In this document: one piece after another, positions 55,985 to 64,000 of the stretch | Numbering within the stretch: the stretch's first letter is position 1 | Layout: every line of letters starts with the position of its first letter | Assembly (NCBI GenBank): GCA_014058105.1 | Contig: JACGCM010000627.1 | Location: forward strand, 1 to 64,000 | Length of the DNA: 64,000 bases | Reading direction: 5' to 3' | From: Kingdonia uniflora | Lineage: Eukaryota > Streptophyta > Magnoliopsida > Ranunculales > Circaeasteraceae | The notes under the pieces: model-generated | Seen by the model: only the letters and a program-made list of their open reading frames with translations | Told to the model about the DNA's origin: nothing | Database searches by the model: none | Made by a program: the position numbers and the translations under genes

Positions 55985-56440
55985 TGTTAAAATAGGGTAC
56001 ATCACGAGGAAAATCAAAGAAAGATCCAAAGATCGAATGGACAGACAAGTGTGAAGCAGCTTTCCTCAAGCTCAAGAGTTATTTGGGCAAACCACCAGTT
56101 ATGAGAACGCCACCAGATGGCGAAAAGCTCACAGTATACCTAGCTATTATAGATACATCTCTCAGCTCCATCTACATCCAAATCAAAGAATAGACTGAGA
56201 AACTAGTCTATTTTATCAGCAAGACTCTGACTCCCGCTGAAACAAGATACACCAAGATTGAAAAGCTTCTTCTAGCTCTTGTCTATACATCACAAAAGTT
56301 GAAGTAGTATTTCCAAACTTATACAATTTGTGTCTTAACACACTATCCACTTTGTGAAATCTTGTCCAAGCGCGGAAAATCTTGATGCATTCAGCAATGG
56401 TCCGTAACACTCGGGGAGCACGATATCCATTTTGAACCAC
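55985..56440 (+). pseudogene. RT-linked RNase H of element F
   Basis: WTDKCEAAFLKLKSYLGKPP, KLTVYLAIIDTSLSSIYIQ, RYTKIEKLLLALVYTSQKLK and a PLCEILSKRGKS end, with in-frame stops near 56191 and 56306. Same order as D. Confidence 0.7.
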
Positions 56441-56579
56441 GCCATTCCGACAAGGGTCAAGCTGTAGCAGATTTCTTAGTAGATTTTCCAATAGAAGATC
56501 CTGATTGGGAAGAAAAATTTATTGATCAGAAAGATGAGCCACTCATAGATCAATCTGAAGGTAAATCAGATTGGATAAC

Positions 56580-57010
56580 AAAGAAAGGTTAGCGACTTAT
56601 GACTAGCGGATCCATCGGTCCCTCCGGTTCAGAGATTGAAATCATTCTTATTACTCCCAACAATGATCGGCTCGATAAATCCGCTCACCTCAGTTTTGAA
56701 GTGACCAATAACGAAGCAGAATATGAGGCCTGATTCATGGCTTGGACATGGAAATCACACTGGGAGTAACAAAGCTCTCTGTCTACATAGATTTATTATT
56801 AATAGTCAACCATTACACAGGCATCTATCAAAATAATAGGAGAATGGTCGACTATGCTGCTGCAGTGGTCGAACGAATGAATAAATTCCAGACAATTTCT
56901 ATGGAGCATTTTCCAAGGGGAGAAAATAAACATTCAGATGCACTCGCTTACCTAGCTGGTGTCCTCAGATTAAAAGCTCGTTACTTAAAGATTGACGTCA
57001 TTTTTAACCC
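56580..57010 (+). pseudogene. Second RNase H of element F
   Basis: TSGSIGPSGSEIE (first Asp of TDGS lost), NNEAEYEA, a stop and shift near 56731, then EHFPRGENKHSDALAYLAG. Dual RNase H order as in D. Confidence 0.65.
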
Positions 57011-57019
57011 TAGTATCAA

Positions 57020-58125
57020 TACCATTGAATCCAGCGCCATTAATACTGGGAGTAACAAAGAAATTGAAGATGATTGGAGAAAGCCTTTTATTACTTATAT
57101 CGAACCTCACAATAAATTCGACGGGCCACTTCCTGAGGATCTTACGGAGCGGTGGAGATTAATTGACAACGCTCGAAGATACACTGTTCAGGACAACCTC
57201 CTATACAAAATTTCGATCACTGGCCCCTACCTCCTTTGTCTATCTGACAAAGAATCACAATAATTCTTTCACGATCTACATGAAGGCACGTGCGGATTCC
57301 ATGCAGTAGGACAATCTCTTACAATAAAGCTTTACCTCAAGGAATGTTTTGGCCTAAGATGAAAGCATAGGCATCGAATATGCCCGTAAGTGTGAGGCTT
57401 GTCAACGGCACGGACCTTAAATTCGAGTGCCAGCACTTAAACTATACTCGAGCCAAGTCACTTGGCCATTCAGACGATGGGCTCTCGATCCCGTAAGAGA
57501 GTTTCCTACAGCACCAGGGAAGCGAAAATATTTACGATCGCTACAGACAACTTCACTAAATGGGTAAAAGCAGTTCTGTTGTGTCGGACCCAAGAAGACG
57601 AAGTCATCAGATTTATCTGGGAGAACATTATTATCCGATTCGGTAGACCACATTTCATCCGAATTGATAATGGACCACAGTTCGTTGGTTACAAGATCAT
57701 CGCATTCCTCAATGAACACAACATCATTTATTCCCCATCTAACCCTTATTACCCACAAGGAAACGGACAGGCTGAGATTACTAATCAAACTATTGTGGAT
57801 GAAATCAAGAAATGTTAGACGACAAAAAGGGGAATTGGGTGAACGAGTTACCACACGTACTTTGGGCCTACCGAACAACTTATAGAATAGCAATAGGCTA
57901 TACTCCATTCTTACTGGCCTACGGAACTGAAGCCATCATTACCACTCAATACCATCACCCAATACGAGATTACGAGATGACCGATGAAGAAAACAAATTT
58001 TAGATCCTATGTAATCTGAATTTGATCGAGGAAATACATGACAGAGCCATTGTTAATCTGGGAAGATATCATCTTGCTTTATCCCGGTCATATAACAAAC
58101 GTGTCCTGCACAGAGAATTTAAAGT
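57020..58125 (+). pseudogene. Integrase of element F, cut by G
   Basis: The linker to integrase (DGPLPEDLTERWRLIDNARR) is open to 57263. Then HEGTCGFHAVGQ, KCEACQRHG, and a catalytic core with all three acidic residues readable: TDNFTKW, IDNGPQFV and GQAEITNQ. Next come PHVLWAYRTTYRIAIGYTPF and NLGRYHLALSRSYNKRV, and the frame is cut at 58125 by the LTR of G. Several shifts (near 57300-57480, 57815) break it. Confidence 0.75.
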
Positions 58126-59229
58126 TGATAGACACGTAATATTTACGTGTACAACTTCTAAATTTATACCTACCTAGTCATTTATTAATAAAGAAACACT
58201 AATAGTGTTTTGTTTATATTTACAGAAATCGGTCAAATAATAAACAAGTCGTACAATTTTCCAGTTTTTAACAAAGAACCAGGGTGATGCACTCCAACAA
58301 TAATTCTCATTTGAAGTTGTCAACCAAAGTCTCATGCATGGAAGCCCATTGAAAAGAATTAGATATATATATTATTCTCATGAGTTGTAATAGATGATTT
58401 TAGGCATTGATTAGAGGATTTTATATAATGGAGATTTTTAGTAACCCTTCCTATACTCTATAAATAGGAGGGGAATCCTACCCATGAGGGATCATCTTGG
58501 AGAGTGTAAATAAGAGTTCATAGCAATAAAACTTATTCTTTCTCTTGATCTTGCCTTTTAATTTTACCGCAGTAATAGTAGTATGACAATGATCAAAGGT
58601 TAGAGTAACTAATCTTCTTAGCCAAGGCTAGAGGAAGCTCTACCCAATGTAGCCTTAGTGTAGATTGTGTATCTTAGTTACCGTAATTACCTTCTCTTTA
58701 TCCCAAAATTTTACATATTCGAATTCCTTCGTCCTATGCTTGACCATAGCTAGAATTAGGAGGAATAATGAATCTATGTAACCATCTTATTAGACCATAA
58801 CAAGATAGGTTAGGAATATGGAGAAAATAATATAATCAATACTTATCAGCCGGACCATGGTTGAGTAAGTTGGTTTATGGGTAGTTCCCAATTACTAAAT
58901 CTCTTATATTTTTTAGTGTATTGCATATGCCCGACCAAAGATATGTGATACGGGAAGTCGTTATTTACTTTAATTATTTATGTCATCCAAAAGTTTTAAA
59001 GGGTGGAGTGGAATCGATGCCTTGGTTTCAGCTCCAATTTATCTTGTAATTTGTTTCGTTCTTCTTTTTATTTCAAAACCTGCACAAACTAGTTGTAATT
59101 GGATAAAACTAGTAGCTCGAAGTATAATTTGTTCCACAAGTTTCTTGGGATACAACCCCACTTACTCTTGTACTTAACGGTACACCATGCGCTTGTGGGT
59201 CTTTTAAGACATCGGTTTATAATCGATCA
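58126..59229 (+). mobile_element. 5' LTR of element G (Athila-like, non-autonomous)
   Basis: TGATAGACACGTAATATTTACG start and ATCGATCA end (1.10 kb); its first 210 bp recur at 63789-64000. It begins with a near-perfect palindrome around CACGT. The five bases before it (AAAGT) are the insertion site in F. Confidence 0.8.
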
Positions 59230-59235
59230 TGTTTT

Positions 59236-59253
59236 TGGCGTCGTTGCTGGGGA
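59236..59253 (+). other. PBS of element G (tRNA-Asp type)
   Basis: TGGCGTCGTTGCTGGGGA, 16 of 18 identical to the tRNA-Asp PBS TGGCGCCGTTGCCGGGGA. Confidence 0.7.
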
Positions 59254-60584
59254 CTTGCAAAGTTGCGTTTTATATTTAAGTTTTTTTTTTTAAGCCAATT
59301 TTTCTTTCTTATCTTTTTTTTCTTTTCTTTTTTATTTTCTTTTTTTGGATTCGAAAACAATGTGATTGAGTGATTGGCTCAAACTCTCTTGGCACTACAA
59401 TAGCTGCGAAGTCTGTCCCTGAATATTTACCATTTTTGATCATCTATACTTCATATTTGGGAAACACGTTTGCAATTAAAGTTTTAGATAATTCAAAAGT
59501 CTTTCCGAATTGCTATAGATCATATTTTCTGTTTAGTCTTTTGTGAGTTACAGCCTTTTGAAAAAATAATAAAAACCAGTCCCTCTAAAGGACGCCGTGT
59601 TCATTAATCACTTGTTTTGAGCAGTCGGGATGCAAAATTCTAGAAAACTTCCTTCTTAAATATCTTCCTTTCTTAATTATCTTTCCAAATTGATATTATT
59701 TAATGTTCTCTCTCAACGAGCTGAAAGATATACGCATTTGAAAATTAAGACATCATAGACTACAATAAACTTTGAAATTGAATTAATATTGTTATCGCAA
59801 GTTCACAAATACTTTTTCCCCTATTTTGCAGGATAGTCACAAAGTTTAAAACGAGATGGACAATACGCAAAGCTAAAAGCATCATCAAATCCATCCTTCT
59901 TACGCCTCCTATGTGAAGGGGCACTTCCTTTTTTTGCCCCCTAGGTGAAGGGGTGGCCACAGCTACACCGAAAACACTTCCCGTAGGTTGGTACTTGTTA
60001 AAAGTTGACATCAAGAAGGGGTACAAATCCCGTAGGTTGTATTTAATATTCTTTTCCTTCTAACATTAGTAAAGGTAAAACCTGTTAGAGACTTGCGGGA
60101 TTTCATCACCCAAAAGCTCTCCAACAAGTAGGACCACCCATTAGGGATACGAAAAAATTCGTGTTGCACAAAAATTGAACGTCCCGGACCTCAACATAAC
60201 TATTAATAAAAAGAGTAGCAAGATTCCTGTGGGATTTCATCACCAACAGATAAGTATACCGGACCGGGGTACAAACAAGGGTTCGTGGGATACGGCCCAG
60301 CCTAACGCCGCAAAATACTGGTTGTAGGATTGCAACGTCACCGTTCTGAGTGCTGACGTACGATAGGGCATCTCGCTTGGGCGTGAGGACTAATCATCTA
60401 CTTTAAGCTGGTACTATCATAGTGCCGCAGTTGAGTATAGGATCCAAAACCTTTTGCCATCGTACCAATTTTGAACATAGATGACTATAGGGGAGACCTA
60501 ATTATTACTTCTAAAACATCTTGATATGCTAGAGTTTAAGTTTAATTGGTTGTTTATTGCGTTGGGTGTTGCTTTTATTTTAAA
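59254..60584 (+). mobile_element. Leader of element G
   Basis: T-rich at the start (59280-59345), then homologous to the H and E leaders; paired hairpin units at 59903-59923 and 59935-59957. No gene. Confidence 0.6.
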
Positions 60585-62394
60585 ATGTCATACATATAAG
60601 AATATTAGAATCCTTACAGCTCACAATTCAACATCCCGCAACAACCTTAAAGTCATTTTCAATCATGGGATCACCAAAATTCTTAATACGTGGAACCTTT
60701 CCAATCTTATTCATAAATGGAAGCCTATCAGTCCGTCCAGTCATCCAATTAGTTCCCACCCGATCTACCCAAACCTTCTTTAGACGATACCCTTGCTCTC
60801 TTCATGCTACAATCAGAACAATTTCAACAACAAATGATACAATTCCAACAACAGACATTGGTAAATCAAACTTCTACGACCTAATCTATCTCTAGATTAG
60901 AGACTCAGATAACTAAATTATCAACTACGTAGAGTGAAATTGAGCATGAAAAGCTTCAAAGCAATGAAGATGAACAATCCGAAGATAAACCCCTTGTGAT
61001 TTAGATATTGATGAATTCAAGCGTAATCAAGGAATGTTTTCTTCGTAGGGCGAATGGATACCATATTGTAAGACAGATTTAGATGATGAATATTTTAAGG
61101 TCGACGATCCTATGTCACAAGAAGATCTTGAAGAAGCCCTCCAAATTGAACCATCGATATCACCATCCATCATTTCATTTGTTAACCCAATAAATTATTT
61201 TGAGGAAACTATGACCGAGACTGAATATTTTTCTCTCTCCTCTAATGATTTTTCTGACGATGATGATAACGAGATAAAATATGAATATATGGAATCACCA
61301 TCTCATTATACGATAATTTGCGAGGAATTTGTAGATGATGATATTTGTACCAAAGTTAAGATATTAGAAGTTATCAAACCTGTTGCAGATATTATCAACT
61401 TGTCATTTCCTTCTCAGTCTTCTTATGAGTTACCTCAGCCTTTCCTTGAGCCGCGTCCACCTGACATAAATTATAATGTTAAATGCCTGTAGGTGAACAA
61501 CCCTCTTTATTGGATATACCACTATTATTGGGGACTGATTCTGTCTTGGTTACTCATTCACGAACCACACCTATACCTATGCCTACATCTCAATTTCATG
61601 AGCCAAATGGGGTACCATGACCATAAATGATTTTGAGGACTTGTACGGAGATAATTCTTGTTGTATTTCTGTTAATGAATGTTTAAAATATTTTGAGGAC
61701 TTGAATGATCCTAAGATTTGTGAAATGGTACAATCATTAGCATCTGAAAATATGTTTCAACTTGGCCATGTCCCTAAGCCAATAAATATCCACGTCAATG
61801 GTCAGGATGAGTCCCTTGAGATAAGTTATGATTTTAGGCACATAAATTTTAAATGTTTGTTAGAGTCAATTGTTCCCTGATCCCCACATCCACAAATATG
61901 TTATATAGTTTTTCTTCTACTAAAAGAAAACATCTTTTTGAAAAATTATAATTTTGGGGATGCCTCAGGAACTGCTTGTCAGAACCACCTATCATATTTT
62001 TTGGAATATCAACGATAACATGGGGGTTTTGAAAAATTTCAAAGAAAATATCTTTCCAGGAAAATCGAGTTTTGAATCTAGTACATTTTTGGGGATGAAT
62101 ACTTCTATACCAATCTTTTTATTTACTGCAACATGTAGTAATCATATAATTGTATTGAAAATTCTAAAGGAAAATATGTTCCCTGGGTATATATTTTCTT
62201 TATCTTAGAGAAAATGGTTTTTCTTGATTTGTCAAAGATTTTCAATTTAGAATCATCAAATGATAGGCAAAGTTTTTAGAAAAAATCTTTTCTATAGAGA
62301 ATTAGTTTTAAACTCTCTCTAGTTTTTACAGAGTATATCTGCTCAATTAAGGGCTAATATTAAGGATCACCAGTCATGTATTATCTGGTTTTGA
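60585..62394 (+). pseudogene. Unknown ORF of element G (gag-tail plus novel C-terminus)
   Basis: ATG 60585, then with stops: the Q-rich part, SISRLETQITKLSTT near 60885-60935, an acidic open block (61112-61492, MSQEDLEEALQ, FSDDDDNEIKYEY), and the conserved block from 61617 (MTINDFEDLYGDNSCCI, FEDLNDPKI, KPINIHVNGQDESLEI) to a stop at 61878. The hydrophobic tail continues in broken frames (FESSTFLGMNTSIPIFLF) to about 62394. The whole is about 600 codons. No pol follows. Unknown family shared with E and H. Confidence 0.55.
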
Positions 62395-63788
62395 AAGAGA
62401 ATTTGCCTCATGGATAGTACAACCTTTTCAACTTCGTACCTTTCCAGTGGGGGTACATTCGTCTAGCTGAAGACTGTAAACTTAGCGCTTCTTGGCAGAC
62501 AACCCATGACACATTCAGGTAAGAAATTCAAATTTTTATTCGTTCATTTTTTTTATGCTCTCAAAGATTGATGGCAATGTTTTATTTAAGTATGGGTGTA
62601 GGAAAACCTTTTTCTTTAAATACTTTTTGAAGATAAGTAAAATAATGGCACTTTGACAATTTATGTTATATTTTTGACGAATTTCTAAACACTTAAACTG
62701 ATTTTACCTTGACATAAATATTATGGAAAAACCTAAATTTTGAAATTGTACCAAGTATACACTAGAATATTTTTGAATATCTTAACATAAATTTACTACC
62801 TTTTTATTACCGACTAATTTAAGTTAGCTTAGCATATTTCAAAAACGTGCACTTCTCTGTAGTTTTGCAATTAATACCTTCAATAGATTTTTGCTCAGTA
62901 GAAGAGAAATTTAGCATTTATGTTAGGAATAGTTTGCTACAAGGGAGATAATTGCCTAAGAATAAGGTCATTCCAATGAATAATTAATAAGCCAAATGTG
63001 CTCTAAAAACTTTCACGCTGCAAGGCTACTCGCGTGATTAAGAGCTGAAAGAGGAAAAAATATTACCAATCTCGAGTTTGACTATGAACTGTGTGAAAGG
63101 AGCACAAGAAAATGTTACTTATAAGAATTCTGAGTCAAGGTCATGATGGGGCACCACACCCTGACAACCTTAGCTAACCAGCGGGGATTATCGACTGAAA
63201 ATTCCTTGACGGAGGCTTCACTAAGATATAATGTGCTCAATAAGAAAAGGCTTGTAAAGAAAAAAAAAGTAAAATTCAAGGAAGACGAATTGACTAAGGC
63301 AAATGTCGAACTGACCATTGAATTATTCTACTAAGAACTAGACTACCAAAAACTGAGGTAATTATTTTAGACAACGTATTAAGCGATAAAACTACTTTTT
63401 ATTATACACTTAATATAGCTAAAGCAAAATACTGAAATCTCTTTCTAATCTTAAGGTAGTACCTCTAGTTTCGAAAAAGCTTAAAATATTGTTTGATATA
63501 TTTGAGGGAATAGAAAGTTTAAGGATTTTTTCATTGGTATTTTTTGTCACAACTAAGTAAGGTTAAGTTCACGGGAAATGAGTAATGTGTAGTCTAGAAT
63601 TGTTTAAAATGTTATTATTAACTTTTGTGGGTATAGTCACTGCAAAACCTCACGAGACAGCACTCGTCCACCGGTTAAAACTGGGGGTTTAACGACTTGT
63701 TGATACGCTAAATGCAACCGCGTGACATGCAAAAATTTTATTTTTTTACTTTTGCTCGAGACTAGCAAAATATAAGTTTGGGGGTATT
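62395..63788 (+). mobile_element. 3' non-coding region and PPT of element G
   Basis: AGCGCTTCTTGGCAGACAAC near 62484-62503, ATTCAG/GTAAGAAATT with GT at 62519, and the PPT AAGTTTGGGGGTATT ending at 63788. Homologous to E and H. No gene. Confidence 0.65.
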
Positions 63789-64000
63789 TGATAGACACGT
63801 AATATTACGTGTACAACTCCTAAATTATTTCTACCTACTCATTTATTAAATAAATGAATACTAATAGTACTTACAGAAATTAGTCACATGAAAAAAAGTC
63901 ATACAATTTTCTAGCTTTAATGAAGAACAAGGGTGATGCACTCCAACAATGATCTCATTTGAAGTTGTCAACCAAAGGCCCATGCTTGGAAGCCCATTGA
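63789..64000 (+). mobile_element. 3' LTR of element G, first 212 bp
   Basis: It starts TGATAGACACGTAATATTACG after the PPT and runs off the window. It contains a perfect 18-bp palindrome (ACACGTAATATTACGTGT). Confidence 0.8.

Noticed and set aside
58980..59293. Two overlapping ORFs with hydrophobic stretches in LTR G
   Set aside because: They lie across the LTR end and PBS and are not conserved in H or E.

Overview
This is a transposon-dominated stretch of a plant nuclear genome, probably a eudicot: AT-rich, with one spliced host gene (a beta-expansin of four short exons) inside about 62 kb of nested, decayed LTR retrotransposons plus a few SINE, LINE and TRIM-like pieces. I see no rRNA, tRNA, CRISPR or bacterial-type gene. 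Element boundaries were read from LTR pairs, TG...CA ends, primer binding sites (PBS) and polypurine tracts (PPT). The letters A-P are my own labels.

Layout. 1-2926: 3' end of a Ty3/gypsy Tat-like element (J, + strand) with its 3' LTR and two antisense ORFs. 2927-19872: a Sirevirus-like Ty1/copia element (A, +) that has gag but no pol, split by a gypsy element (M, -, 6318-17663), which is itself interrupted by LTRs of another family (P, +). 19873-21380: copia gag-protease piece (C) and a LINE tail. 21545-21900: two SINE copies. 21941-23002: the beta-expansin gene (-). 23103-25155: sparse intergenic DNA with another SINE and a TRIM/copia-like LTR. 25156-39890: a nearly complete Tat-like gypsy element (D, -) with a 7 kb antisense gene region and a 43-bp tandem repeat between pol and the 3' LTR. 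39891-52058: an Athila-like non-autonomous element (E, +) split by a relative (H, -). 52059-58125: a second Tat-like element (F, +) inserted in the LTR of E. 58126-64000: a third Athila-like element (G, +) inserted in the integrase of F and running off the window.

Most notable. (1) J and D, on opposite strands and about 24 kb apart, both carry antisense ORFs at matching distances from their 3' LTRs. Each ORF follows a TATA box and starts with MV-x-TR, and the proteins align. In D they are followed by a coiled-coil gene with plausible spliced exons. (2) LTRs of two unrelated families (copia A, gypsy-like P) both contain arrays of TTCGAA palindromes, spaced 20-21 bp in P. (3) E, H and G share one non-autonomous design: tRNA-Asp PBS, hairpin-bearing leader, one gag-tail/unknown ORF, a conserved splice-donor-like site, no pol. 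(4) The M/P region has a composite LTR arrangement that needs more than one insertion to explain.

The only likely functional host protein is the expansin. Nearly all transposon ORFs have stops, frameshifts or deletions. Longer exceptions are the 278-codon ORF in E, the D protease and reverse-transcriptase blocks, and some antisense ORFs.
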